NCBI GenBank assembly: GCA_900314935.1
Contig: OMXE01000028.1
Location: 1 to 46,262, forward strand
DNA: 46,262 nucleotides
Source of the DNA: an uncultured Prevotella sp.
Lineage (GTDB): Bacteria; Bacteroidota; Bacteroidia; Bacteroidales; Bacteroidaceae
Direction: 5' to 3'
Shown here piece by piece: positions 14,868 to 24,441 of this stretch. The notes beneath the pieces are model-generated. The model was not told the DNA's origin. It ran no database searches and saw only the letters and a program-made list of their open reading frames with translations. Positions within the stretch are counted from its first letter, which is position 1; each line of letters starts with the position of its first letter. The translations under genes and the position numbers were made by a program.

Positions 14868-16223
14868 TTATTTCGACAGGAAAGCGTGCACTTTCTGGGC
14901 GGTCTGCTTACCGCTGGCCATGGCCCTGACAACCAGACTGGCGCCATTGGCTGAGTCGCCGCATACGAACACGTTCTCGGGATATTCGGGGTGTTCGGGC
15001 TTCAGGAAGCCCATGGCCAACAGACAGAGCTCGGCCTTGATGATTTCCGGCTTACCCTTCTCGACCATGATGGGACGACCGCCGTTGGGATTGGGTTCCC
15101 AGTCGATTTCCTGTACTTTCACACCAGTCAGCTTCCCGTCCTTACCAAGGAACTCAAGGGTGTTGATATTCCATCTTCTTGTACATCCCTCTTCGTGCGA
15201 AGAGGTGGTCTTGAGGGTGCGGGGGAAGTTCGGCCAGGGATTCTTGGGGTCCACATGACCTTCAATGGGCTTGGGCATGATCTCAATCTGGGTAACACTC
15301 TTGCAACCCTGACGATGAGCGGTTCCAATGCAGTCGGAACCTGTATCGCCACCACCGATGACGAGCACGTCCTTTCCTTTGGCCGTGATGCGTTCATCTT
15401 TCGAGAACTCCATTCCGGCAAGCACACGGTTCTGCTGCGCCAGTAGCTCGAGGGCGAAGTGTACGCCCTTCAGTTCACGACCAGGTGCTTTGAGATCGCG
15501 GGCAGTAGGGGTGCCTGTGGCGATTACGACGGCGTCGTAATCAGAGGTGAGAGGTGAGAGGTGAGAGGTGAGAGAAATGTCTTGTCCATATTTGAACGCA
15601 ATTCCTTCTTCCTCCAGCAGTGCGATGCGGCGGTTGATAACGGTCTTGTTCAGCTTGAAGTTGGGAATACCATAGCGGAGCAGTCCGCCGGCCGCCTCGT
15701 TCTTCTCGAATACCGTTACCTGATAACCCATCAGGTTCAGGTCGTTGGCCGCGGCCAATCCTGCAGGACCGGCACCGATCACTGCCACTTTCTTCCCGTT
15801 ACGCTCCGGGTGATGAACGGTGATATAGCCTTCGCGGAAGGCAGCTTCGGTAATGGCACACTCATCCTCGCGGTTGGTAGTAGGCTCATGTTCGATGAGG
15901 TTCAGCACACAGGCCTTTTCGCAGAGGGCAGGACAGATACGACCAGTGAATTCAGGGAAGGGATTCGTGGCGTTGAGCAAACGATAAGCCAGCTCCCAGT
16001 CGCCCTTATACAGCGCATCGTTCCACTCTGGCGGTTTGTTGCCCAACGGACAAGCCCAATGACAGAAAGGTACGCCGCAGTCCATGCAACGGCTGGCCTG
16101 TAGTTTTCTCTCGCGCGTGTTGAGTGTCTGCTCTACTTCGCTGAAGTCGTGTATTCTATCTTGTATCGGACGATAGCCTGCCTCTTGGCGGTGTATCTCC
16201 AGAAATGCTTTCGGATTTCCCAT
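14868..16223 (-). CDS. gltD: Glutamate synthase small subunit
   Basis: 451 residues. An N-terminal 4Fe-4S region (C46, C49, C54, C58 in CMDCGVPFCHWAC, plus CPALCEKAC) precedes two Rossmann motifs (VIGAGPAGLAAA for FAD; VIGGGDTGSDC for NADPH). It passes electrons from NADPH to GltB for conversion of glutamine and 2-oxoglutarate to two glutamates. It lies downstream of gltB with a 65-base spacer made of GAATTGAA repeats. Residues about 215-228 (ISLTSHLSPLTS) are encoded by a 9-bp tandem repeat of the intergenic type and fill a loop before YDAVVIATG, where relatives have a different short loop; the fold is probably not disturbed. Confidence 0.95.
   Translation of the reverse strand: MGNPKAFLEIHRQEAGYRPIQDRIHDFSEVEQTLNTRERKLQASRCMDCGVPFCHWACPLGNKPPEWNDALYKGDWELAYRLLNATNPFPEFTGRICPALCEKACVLNLIEHEPTTNREDECAITEAAFREGYITVHHPERNGKKVAVIGAGPAGLAAANDLNLMGYQVTVFEKNEAAGGLLRYGIPNFKLNKTVINRRIALLEEEGIAFKYGQDISLTSHLSPLTSDYDAVVIATGTPTARDLKAPGRELKGVHFALELLAQQNRVLAGMEFSKDERITAKGKDVLVIGGGDTGSDCIGTAHRQGCKSVTQIEIMPKPIEGHVDPKNPWPNFPRTLKTTSSHEEGCTRRWNINTLEFLGKDGKLTGVKVQEIDWEPNPNGGRPIMVEKGKPEIIKAELCLLAMGFLKPEHPEYPENVFVCGDSANGASLVVRAMASGKQTAQKVHAFLSK
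15540..15577. repeat. 9-bp tandem repeat (GAGGTGAGA) inside gltD
   Basis: Four tandem units of GAGGTGAGA read in frame as the SLTSHLSPLTS loop of GltD. The unit is multiple-of-three, so copy changes would keep the frame. Confidence 0.85.
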
Positions 16224-16230
16224 CTTTTTA

Positions 16231-16288
16231 GAATTGAAGAATTGAAGAATTGAAGAATTGAAAAATTGAAGAATTGAAGAATTGAAAA
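16231..16288. repeat. GAATTGAA tandem repeat between gltB and gltD
   Basis: About seven units of GAATTGAAGA-type sequence fill the whole spacer. The same family is at 22626-22686, 25668-25700, inside asnB and after nadB. Confidence 0.9.
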
Positions 16289-19200
16289 TTAATACTCTCG
16301 TTGCATGTCAGCAATCTTGTCGCGTAGCTTCTTCATCTGCTCTTCCTGCAGCACACGCTTATATTCGATAGGAACAATCTGGATGAAGTCCTCGATGTAG
16401 TGGTTCCAGTTGTCGAGCATGGTGCGGGCCAGTTTCGAACCCGTGTAGAGGTAGTGCTGACGAATGAGTTCGTGCAGTTCTTTACGTGATACACTGTCTT
16501 CCACCAGATTGATCTCCACCATGTCCATATTACAGAAGTAGTCGAAGTTGTGGTTCTTGTCCCAGACATAGGCCACACCACCGCTCATACCGGCGGCGAA
16601 GTTTCGTCCTGTCTCACCAAGCACAACCACCCGACCGCCTGTCATGTACTCGCAGCAGTGGTCGCCTGCGCCTTCCAGTACCGCAATGGCACCAGAGTTT
16701 CTGACACCGAAGCGTTCACCTACCTTACCATTGATATAGAGCTCACCGCTGGTAGCGCCGTAAAGACCCGTATTACCTGCGATGATATTGTCCTCAGCAG
16801 CGAAATTGGCACGTGTAGGAGGAAGAATGGCAATACGTCCGCCAGAGAGGCCCTTGGCGAAGTAGTCGTTGGTTTCGCCTTCGAGCTTGAAGCTGATGCC
16901 ATGTTCCAGGAAAGCACCGAACGACTGTCCTGCGGAACCCTTGAACTTCACGTTGATGGTATTGTCGTGCAGACCAGCCAGTCCGTATTTCTTGGCAATG
17001 ACGCCAGAGAGCATGGTACCCACGGCGCGGTCGGTATTCTTGATGGCATAGTCGAGATTCACCTCTTCACCCTTGTCGATAGCCTTTGAGGCAGCCTCTA
17101 TCATCTGCTGGTCGAGAACGGTTCCCTGCATGCCCAGCGGCACAGAAGGCTTGTGAACATCGCCCGTGAAATGAAGCGTACCTTCTTCCTTGTAGAGCAG
17201 GCGCGAGAAGTCGAGAGCCGATTCGCGTGTCTCAATCAGGTCGGTGCGACCCACGATATCGTTCAGACTCTTGAAACCAAGCTCCGCCAGGTATTCGCGT
17301 ACCTCCTGGGCGAGGAAGGTGAAGTAGTTGACCAGATATTCATAACGCCCCATGAAATGCTTGCGCAACTCAGGGTTCTGCGTAGCCACACCCATGGGAC
17401 AGGTATTCAGGTTACACTTGCGCATCATGACGCAACCCAATACGATGAGGGCTGCCGTACCGAATCCAAACTCCTCGGCACCCAGCAAGGCCATCAACAC
17501 GATGTCACGACCGGTCTTGATCTGACCGTCAACCTGCAGACGGACATTGCTGCGCAATCCGTTACGAACAAGTGTCTGTTGTGTTTCTGAGAGTCCGATC
17601 TCAGGTGATATACCTGCGAAACGCATAGAGCTGGCAGGAGAAGCACCTGTGCCACCCTCTGCGCCAGAGATGACGATCAGGTCGGCCTTGGCCTTGGCCA
17701 CACCTGCGGCAATCGTTCCCACACCGCTCTCGGCAACCAGTTTCACAGAGATGGCTGCCGTGGGGTTCACGTTCTTCAGGTCGAAGATGAGCTGGGCCAG
17801 GTCCTCGATACTATAGATGTCGTGATGAGGCGGCGGCGAGATCAATGAAATGCCGGGGATGGAGTGGCGTGTCTTGGCAATTACCTCGTTAACCTTGAAG
17901 CCAGGAAGCTGTCCACCCTCACCGGGCTTCGCTCCCTGAGCCACCTTGATCTGTATTTCTTCGGCATTGACCAGATACTCCGTTGTCACACCGAAACGAC
18001 CAGAGGCAACCTGCTTAGTCTTGCTCGACAGTGAGATACCATCGAAGGTGGCATGGAAACGATCAGCGTCTTCGCCGCCCTCACCAGTGTTTGAGCGGGC
18101 TCCCAGCTTGTTCATGGCCAGACAGATGGCCTCGTGGGCTTCTTTTGAGAGGGCTCCGAACGACATGGCACCAGCCACGAAGTGCTTCACGATGTTCTCA
18201 ACAGGCTCTACCTCGTCGATGTTGATAGGATTCTTCTTCCAGCCGATGAAGTCGCGAATGAATATCGGCGCCTCCTTCTCATCGACGAGTTTCGAGAACT
18301 GCTTGAATTTCTCGTAGTTGCCTGTACGGGTAGCCAGTTGCAGTGTAGCAATGGTTTCCGGGTTCCATGCATGTTTGATACCATCCTTCCGCCAGTGGAA
18401 CTGACCGAGGTTGGGTAAAAAGGTTGTGTCTGTGTTGTTATGGGCAAAGGCTGCCTGATGCATGGCTATGGCATCAGCGGCGATCTTCTCCAGACCAATA
18501 CCGCCGATGGTACTTATTTCCGTGCCGAAGTAAGTCTTCAGCAGACTCTCACTGAGTCCGATACTCTCAAAGATCTTCGCACCGCGATAGGAGCGGATGG
18601 TAGAGATTCCCATCTTGGCCATGATCTTGAACAGTCCTTTCTTAACGGCCTTGATGTAGTTGGCTTCTGCGGTGGCATAATCCTCCTGAATCTTGTGGCG
18701 TTTCACGAGGTCATCCAAGATGGCAAACGTCATATAAGGACATAGTGCTGAAGCACCATAGCCTAACAGCAGGGCTGCATGCATGGTCTCGCGGATCTCA
18801 CCGCTTTCCACGATCAGAGCCGTCTGCACACGCTTACCAACGGAAATCAGGTAATGATGCACGGCACTCACTGCCAGCAGGGAGGGGATGGCCACGTGCT
18901 CAGCATCGACATCACGGTCGGACAGGATGATATAGTTATATCCCTCATCTACGCTCTTCTCTGCCTGATGACACAAGGTCTCAAGCGCATCGCGCAGACT
19001 GTCGCCGCCTTTCGTTCCGTCAAAAAGTATCGGCAGTTTGATCGTATTGAATCCCTTGTAGCGGATATTACAAAGAATATCGAGCTGGGTGTTGTTCAGT
19101 ATGGGGTGGGGCAGACGAACCATCTTACAGTTGGTCTCATCGGGGTTGAGGATGCCAGAGCCCACCCGACCGATATATTCCGTAAGACTCATCACCAGTT

Positions 19201-20773
19201 CCTCGCGGATGGAGTCGATGGCGGGGTTCGTTACCTGTGCGAACTGCTGACGGAAATAGTTGAAGAATGTCTGCGGTTTGTCGGAGAGCACAGCCAGCGG
19301 GGTATCGTTACCCATCGAGGCGGTAGGCTCCTGACCGTTGATGGCCATCGGAACAATCGTGCCATCCACATCCTCTTCGCCGTAGCCGAACATCATTTCC
19401 TTCTGTAACAGGTTGCTTACCCCGTTCTCCACATGGCGACCGCTCTTCAGTTTCTCCAGCTGGATGCGGTTGGTGGACAACCACTGACGGTAGGGATGCT
19501 CGTCTGCCAGCTGCTTCTTGATTTCACCATCGTAGTAGATCTTACCCTCCTGGGTGTCGATCAGCAAAATCTTTCCCGGCTGCAGACGCCCCTTCTCGGC
19601 AATCTCCGTGGGGTCGAAGTCCATCACGCCCACCTCGGATGCCACCACCATCGTATCGTTCTTGGTAATGGTGTAACGAGCAGGACGAAGTCCGTTGCGG
19701 TCGAGCATACCACCGGCAAACCGACCGTCAGAGAACAGGAGGGCGGCAGGACCGTCCCATGGCTCCATCAGGATGGAATGGTACTCATAGAAAGCTTTCA
19801 GATCCTCACTGATCGGGTTCTTGTCGTTGAACGACTCTGGTACCAGCACGCTCATGGCATGTGGTAATGACAGACCGCTCATCACGAAGAACTCCAATAC
19901 ATTGTCGAGTGATGCCGAGTCTGACATCCCCGGCTGCACAATGGGTGAAATCGCTTTCGCATCGCCCAGCGCCTCGCTCGACAATACGCTCTCTCTTGCC
20001 TTCATCCATCCACGATTTCCACGTATCGTGTTGATTTCGCCATTGTGCGCCAACAAACGGAAGGGCTGAGCCAAACTCCACGTAGGGAATGTGTTTGTGC
20101 TGAATCGTGAGTGAACCAATGCCAGTCCGCTTGTCAAATAGGGATTTGTCAGGTCGGGGTAGTACTGTCGTACCTGCATCGACGACAGCATTCCCTTGTA
20201 AACCATGTTTGTGTTGCTCAACGAACAGATGTAGAAGTCGTTGTTTGTGATGCGTTTTTCAATCTTCTTCCTTATTATATATAGCGTGCGCGGGAAGGTG
20301 TCCACCTTGTCATCCGACACGCCGGTGATGAAAATCTGCTTGATATCCGGCTCTGTACTTAATGCCGACTCGCCCAGACATTCGGGATTCGTGGGTACCG
20401 TGCGCAGATGCATCAGCTGTAATCCCTCGCGTTCTATCTCCTCGATCATCACGCTGAGAATCTCGCTCTGCGCCTTCTCGTCCTTCGGCAGGAAAACAAG
20501 ACCTGTGCCATACTTTCCCTTTTCTGGTACAGGAATACCCTGCAACAGGATGAACTCATGCGGAATCTGGATCATGATACCAGCTCCATCGCCGTCTTTG
20601 CCGACTTCCGCTCCGCGATGCCTCATATTCTCCAGCACCTTCAGTGCATTGTCAACCAATTCGTGACTCTTATTGCCGTGGATGTTCACAATCATTCCCA
20701 CACCGCACGCATCGTGCTCATAGTCGCTCTGGTAGAGTCCTTTTTGGTTTCGGGTTTGCTTGCTATTCGTCAT
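16289..20773 (-). CDS. gltB: Glutamate synthase large subunit
   Basis: 1494 residues from ATG 20773. The open frame extends to 20836, but a -7 box (TACTTTTG, 20803-20810) lies inside it, and starting at MTNSKQTRNQ puts the catalytic Cys at position 23 (DACGVG) after a short propeptide, as in class II amidotransferases. Central and FMN-binding domains follow; the 3Fe-4S cysteines are in GCVMMRKCNLNTCPMG. The C-terminal glucosamine-like beta-helix repeats (GQSFGAFL, GRIAILPP, GGVAYVW) complete the standard order. It hydrolyses glutamine, channels ammonia to 2-oxoglutarate and pairs with GltD. Full length for the family. Confidence 0.97.
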   Translation of the reverse strand: MTNSKQTRNQKGLYQSDYEHDACGVGMIVNIHGNKSHELVDNALKVLENMRHRGAEVGKDGDGAGIMIQIPHEFILLQGIPVPEKGKYGTGLVFLPKDEKAQSEILSVMIEEIEREGLQLMHLRTVPTNPECLGESALSTEPDIKQIFITGVSDDKVDTFPRTLYIIRKKIEKRITNNDFYICSLSNTNMVYKGMLSSMQVRQYYPDLTNPYLTSGLALVHSRFSTNTFPTWSLAQPFRLLAHNGEINTIRGNRGWMKARESVLSSEALGDAKAISPIVQPGMSDSASLDNVLEFFVMSGLSLPHAMSVLVPESFNDKNPISEDLKAFYEYHSILMEPWDGPAALLFSDGRFAGGMLDRNGLRPARYTITKNDTMVVASEVGVMDFDPTEIAEKGRLQPGKILLIDTQEGKIYYDGEIKKQLADEHPYRQWLSTNRIQLEKLKSGRHVENGVSNLLQKEMMFGYGEEDVDGTIVPMAINGQEPTASMGNDTPLAVLSDKPQTFFNYFRQQFAQVTNPAIDSIREELVMSLTEYIGRVGSGILNPDETNCKMVRLPHPILNNTQLDILCNIRYKGFNTIKLPILFDGTKGGDSLRDALETLCHQAEKSVDEGYNYIILSDRDVDAEHVAIPSLLAVSAVHHYLISVGKRVQTALIVESGEIRETMHAALLLGYGASALCPYMTFAILDDLVKRHKIQEDYATAEANYIKAVKKGLFKIMAKMGISTIRSYRGAKIFESIGLSESLLKTYFGTEISTIGGIGLEKIAADAIAMHQAAFAHNNTDTTFLPNLGQFHWRKDGIKHAWNPETIATLQLATRTGNYEKFKQFSKLVDEKEAPIFIRDFIGWKKNPINIDEVEPVENIVKHFVAGAMSFGALSKEAHEAICLAMNKLGARSNTGEGGEDADRFHATFDGISLSSKTKQVASGRFGVTTEYLVNAEEIQIKVAQGAKPGEGGQLPGFKVNEVIAKTRHSIPGISLISPPPHHDIYSIEDLAQLIFDLKNVNPTAAISVKLVAESGVGTIAAGVAKAKADLIVISGAEGGTGASPASSMRFAGISPEIGLSETQQTLVRNGLRSNVRLQVDGQIKTGRDIVLMALLGAEEFGFGTAALIVLGCVMMRKCNLNTCPMGVATQNPELRKHFMGRYEYLVNYFTFLAQEVREYLAELGFKSLNDIVGRTDLIETRESALDFSRLLYKEEGTLHFTGDVHKPSVPLGMQGTVLDQQMIEAASKAIDKGEEVNLDYAIKNTDRAVGTMLSGVIAKKYGLAGLHDNTINVKFKGSAGQSFGAFLEHGISFKLEGETNDYFAKGLSGGRIAILPPTRANFAAEDNIIAGNTGLYGATSGELYINGKVGERFGVRNSGAIAVLEGAGDHCCEYMTGGRVVVLGETGRNFAAGMSGGVAYVWDKNHNFDYFCNMDMVEINLVEDSVSRKELHELIRQHYLYTGSKLARTMLDNWNHYIEDFIQIVPIEYKRVLQEEQMKKLRDKIADMQREY

Positions 20774-20802
20774 ATTATCCTTCTTAAATCTTAATTCCGT
20801 GG

Positions 20803-20810
20803 CAAAAGTA
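20803..20810 (-). promoter_or_regulatory. -7 box for gltBD
   Basis: Minus-strand TACTTTTG, 29 bases before the chosen gltB start; decides against the longer start at 20836. Confidence 0.6.
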
Positions 20811-21009
20811 TGACATTCTGCTATCAAAACAGTCATATTACTGACGTTTTTATCTACATTTTGAATGATTGTAACAAATTGTAATAATAAAGCTTGTTTT
20901 TGCTTACAAATTGAAATAATAATTTTCTTATGTTGTGCAGATAGTCATCACTCCTCAAACTCATCTATCGAATAACCTTTTCTTACGCGCATAAACTACC
21001 AGATTGTAG

Positions 21010-21017
21010 TATCTTTG
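21010..21017 (+). promoter_or_regulatory. -7 box for pyrG
   Basis: TATCTTTG, 17 bases before the pyrG ATG, giving a short leader. Confidence 0.7.
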
Positions 21018-21034
21018 CACCAAATTCTTACAGC

Positions 21035-22636
21035 ATGGAGACGAAATACATTTTTATCACGGGAGGCGTTGCCTCGTCGTTAGGCAAGGGCATTATCTCG
21101 GCTTCGTTGGGAAAGCTGCTTCAAGCACGCGGTTACAGGATAACGATTCAGAAATTCGACCCCTACATCAACATTGATCCGGGAACACTCAACCCCTATG
21201 AGCATGGGGAGTGCTACGTCACAGCCGACGGTATGGAGACGGATCTGGACCTTGGACATTACGAGCGGTTTACGGGCATTGAGATGACTCGTAACAACAG
21301 TGTGACTACAGGACAGATCTACCTGAGCGTGATTGAGCGGGAGCGCAGAGGTGACTATCTGGGTAAGACCATTCAGGTGGTGCCGCACATCACCGACGAG
21401 ATTAAAAGACGTATTCTTCTCAATGCTACGAAACGTGATCTGGATTTCGTGATTACAGAAATCGGGGGTACCATTGGTGACATCGAGGGTCAGCCGTTCC
21501 TGGAGGCCATCCGACAGCTACGATGGGAACTGGGTCCTTCAAGGGCATTGAATGTTCACCTTACCTATGTGCCTTATCTGGCAGCGGCAGGAGAGTTGAA
21601 GACCAAACCCACGCAGACCAGTGTGAAGCAGTTGCAAGGACTGGGTATTCAGCCTGAAGTCCTGGTGTTGCGTACGGAACATGAGCTGAATGAGGGAATC
21701 AGGGAGAAGGTGGCCCATTTCTGTAATGTGGATGTGGCCGCGGTCATCCAGAGTCAGGATCTCCCCAGCATCTATGAAGTGCCTGTCAATATGCAGCATC
21801 AGGGTCTCGACGCCATCATCCTGAAAAAGATGGGCGTGGAGGTAGGTGAGACTCCCGAACTGGGTCCTTGGCGCAACTTCCTGGAGTTGAGGAAGCAGTC
21901 AACGGAGATCATCAACATCGGTCTTGTTGGTAAGTACGACCTCCAAGATGCGTATAAGAGTATTCTGGAGAGTCTGGCACATGCTGGCACCTATAATCAC
22001 AGAAAGGTGAAGACGCACTTCATCAACAGTGAGCATCTCACCCCAGAGAATGTAGCCGAACAGCTCAGCGGTATGAACGGCATCGTGATCTGCCCGGGCT
22101 TCGGCACACGGGGTATTGAAGGTAAGATCATCGCAGCCGAATATACCCGGACACATGATATCCCCACCTTCGGTATCTGCTTGGGCATGCAGATGATGGT
22201 CATTGAGTTTGCCCGAAACGTGTTGGGCTATAAGGATGCCAACAGTCGTGAGATGGATGAACACACACCACACAATGTTATCGACCTCATGGAAGAGCAG
22301 AAGAGCATCACGCAGATGGGCGGTACGATGCGACTGGGTGCCTATGAGTGCGAACTCGTGAAAGACAGTCGTACGTGGCAGGCATATGGTAAGGAGATGT
22401 TGATCAAGGAACGTCACCGTCACCGCTATGAGTTCAACAACCGCTATCTCAAGGAGTTTGAGAAGGCGGGCATGAAAGGGGTAGGGGTGAACCCTGCTGC
22501 CGATCTTGTGGAAATAGTGGAAATTCCCGAAAAGAGATGGTATATCGGTACGCAGTTCCATCCGGAGTATTCCTCCACCGTGCTCCATCCCCATCCGCTG
22601 TTCATGAGTTTCATTAAGGCAAGCTTGAAGAATTGA
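21035..22636 (+). CDS. pyrG: CTP synthase
   Basis: 533 residues. The N-terminal amidoligase domain opens with FITGGVASSLGKGIISASLG (ATP loop) and has the metal-binding segment in EIGGTIGDIEGQPF. The C-terminal class I glutaminase has its catalytic Cys in FGICLGMQM (near 381) and His/Glu in FHPEYSS (near 509). It makes CTP from UTP with glutamine. The stop codon and the last codons (KASLKN) run into a GAATTGAAG repeat. It is the likely first gene of an operon with the purF-type gene 35 bases downstream. Confidence 0.97.
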   Translation: METKYIFITGGVASSLGKGIISASLGKLLQARGYRITIQKFDPYINIDPGTLNPYEHGECYVTADGMETDLDLGHYERFTGIEMTRNNSVTTGQIYLSVIERERRGDYLGKTIQVVPHITDEIKRRILLNATKRDLDFVITEIGGTIGDIEGQPFLEAIRQLRWELGPSRALNVHLTYVPYLAAAGELKTKPTQTSVKQLQGLGIQPEVLVLRTEHELNEGIREKVAHFCNVDVAAVIQSQDLPSIYEVPVNMQHQGLDAIILKKMGVEVGETPELGPWRNFLELRKQSTEIINIGLVGKYDLQDAYKSILESLAHAGTYNHRKVKTHFINSEHLTPENVAEQLSGMNGIVICPGFGTRGIEGKIIAAEYTRTHDIPTFGICLGMQMMVIEFARNVLGYKDANSREMDEHTPHNVIDLMEEQKSITQMGGTMRLGAYECELVKDSRTWQAYGKEMLIKERHRHRYEFNNRYLKEFEKAGMKGVGVNPAADLVEIVEIPEKRWYIGTQFHPEYSSTVLHPHPLFMSFIKASLKN

Positions 22637-22686
22637 AGAATTGAAGAGTTGAATAATTGAAGGATTGAAGGATGGAAGAGTTGAAG
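22626..22686. repeat. GAATTGAA repeat spanning pyrG stop and purF start
   Basis: Six to seven units supply the pyrG stop codon (AAT-TGA), the whole 35-base spacer and the ATG and first four codons of the purF-type gene. Confidence 0.85.
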
Positions 22687-24441
22687 CATGAGTGCGGTGT
22701 GGCGATGATTCGCCTGCTGAAACCATTAGAATACTACGAACAGAAATATGGCACGCGGTTGTATGCGCTGAACAAGCTCTATCTGATGATGGAGAAGCAG
22801 CACAACCGAGGACAGGAGGGAGCGGGTATTGCCTGTGTCAATATGGATGCTCCTGCCGGTACGGAATATATGTTCCGCGAAAAGGCCGAAGGGAAGGATG
22901 CTATCACGGAGATCTTCTCAAGAGGACTCCCTGAGGCGCAGCTGTTCATGGGACATCTTCGTTATTCCACAACAGGGAAGAGCGGACTGACGTTTGTTCA
23001 TCCGTTCCTGCGCCGTAACAACTGGCGGGCAAAGAACCTCTGTCTGTGCGGGAACTTCAATATGACGAACATCGATGAGGTGTTCCGTTTCCTGACCTCA
23101 CAAGGACAGTCGCCTCGTATCTACGGTGATTCGTATATCACATTGGAACTGATGGGACACCGCTTGGATCGTGAAGTGGAGCGGTTGTACGAGGAGGCAA
23201 AGGGTAAACAACTGGAAGGAACCGATATTACCGGTTACATCGATAACCATGTATGCATGGCCAATGTGCTGCGAACAACGATGAGTCATTATGATGGCGG
23301 CTATGTGATGTGCGGACTGACGGGTTCGGGTGAGATGTTTGCCGTGCGCGACCCCTGGGGCATCCGTCCGTTGTTCTATTACATCGATGAGGAAATCGTG
23401 GCCATGGCCAGTGAGCGCCCTGTGCTGCAAACAACCTTCAACCTGCATACCGAAGATGTTCAGGAATTACTGCCGGGAAAAGCATTGATTGTGAGAAGGA
23501 ATGGCGAGAGTCTGCTGGAACAGATCCTACCGGCTCAGAAGCTGAGTGCGTGTTCGTTTGAACGCATCTATTTCAGCAGAGGTTCGGATCGTGACATCTA
23601 TCAGGAGCGTAAGCGGTTGGGAGAACAACTGATGCAGCCCATCATGAAAGCCATTGATGGTGACATTGGGAATACCGTGTTCTCTTATATCCCCAATACT
23701 GCCGAGGTGGCGTTCTATGGTATGACCGACGGCTTCCGTCAGCAGGGTCATAACGTACGTACGGAAAAGGTGGTGTGGAAGGATATCAAACTGCGTACCT
23801 TTATTGCTGATAACACTGAACGCAACGACCTCGCTGCGCATGTCTATGATATCAGTTACGGCAGTGTGCGACCTTTCAAGGATAACCTTGTCATCATTGA
23901 CGATTCCATCGTTCGGGGTACTACCCTTCGGGAGAGCATCTTCAAGATTCTCGACCGTCTTCATCCGAAGAAGATCGTGATGGTGAGCAGTTCGCCACAG
24001 ATTCGCTATCCCGACTACTATGGCATTGACATGTCACGACTGGAGGAACTCTGTGCTTTCCGGGCGGCCATTGCCTTGATTCATGAAAGGGGGATGCATG
24101 AGATTATCTCGGAAACATATAGGAAATGCAAGGAGCAGATCCGTGCCTTGTCGCCAGAGGAACAAGGGGATGAATCGCCTGTCCGTGCTATCTATGCTCC
24201 CTTTACTGTGGAGGAGATCAATAAGAAGATTGTGGAAATGCTGCGCCCCGATGATATGCATGCTCCTGTGGAACTTGTCTTCCAAAGCATCGAAGGCCTC
24301 CACCATGCTTGTCCTGACCATCCAGGCGATTGGTACTTTACAGGTCATTATCCCACACCTGGCGGCATCCGTAAGGTGAATCAGGCTTTCGTAAGCTATG
24401 TGGAAAGTCCGACGTTCAAGAAACAAATAACCTTATTTTAG
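22672..24441 (+). CDS. purF: Amidophosphoribosyltransferase-type glutamine amidotransferase
   Basis: 589 residues, longer than ordinary PurF (about 470-505). A class II glutaminase begins MEELKHECGVAMI, with Cys8 as the nucleophile after a short leader, followed by QHNRGQEGAG and HLRYSTTG. The phosphoribosyltransferase domain has the PRPP loop VIIDDSIVRGTT (near 407). The extra C-terminal 100 residues (PFTVEEINKKI ... WYFTGHYPTPGG) are typical of a Bacteroidota subgroup. The likely reaction is glutamine plus PRPP to phosphoribosylamine, first step of purine synthesis; a specialised paralogue is possible, since I cannot see whether another purF exists. An ATG at 22688 is out of frame. Confidence 0.85.
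   Translation: MEELKHECGVAMIRLLKPLEYYEQKYGTRLYALNKLYLMMEKQHNRGQEGAGIACVNMDAPAGTEYMFREKAEGKDAITEIFSRGLPEAQLFMGHLRYSTTGKSGLTFVHPFLRRNNWRAKNLCLCGNFNMTNIDEVFRFLTSQGQSPRIYGDSYITLELMGHRLDREVERLYEEAKGKQLEGTDITGYIDNHVCMANVLRTTMSHYDGGYVMCGLTGSGEMFAVRDPWGIRPLFYYIDEEIVAMASERPVLQTTFNLHTEDVQELLPGKALIVRRNGESLLEQILPAQKLSACSFERIYFSRGSDRDIYQERKRLGEQLMQPIMKAIDGDIGNTVFSYIPNTAEVAFYGMTDGFRQQGHNVRTEKVVWKDIKLRTFIADNTERNDLAAHVYDISYGSVRPFKDNLVIIDDSIVRGTTLRESIFKILDRLHPKKIVMVSSSPQIRYPDYYGIDMSRLEELCAFRAAIALIHERGMHEIISETYRKCKEQIRALSPEEQGDESPVRAIYAPFTVEEINKKIVEMLRPDDMHAPVELVFQSIEGLHHACPDHPGDWYFTGHYPTPGGIRKVNQAFVSYVESPTFKKQITLF

Noticed and set aside
16231..16288. CRISPR-like spacing in the GAATTGAA repeats
   Set aside because: Units are contiguous and very short with no spacers; no cas genes.
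22688..22690. Alternative ATG start for the purF-type gene
   Set aside because: Out of frame with the catalytic Cys segment.
21899..22726. A 275-codon minus-strand frame across pyrG and purF
   Set aside because: Antisense to conserved pyrG and reads through the repeat spacer; no recognisable domain.
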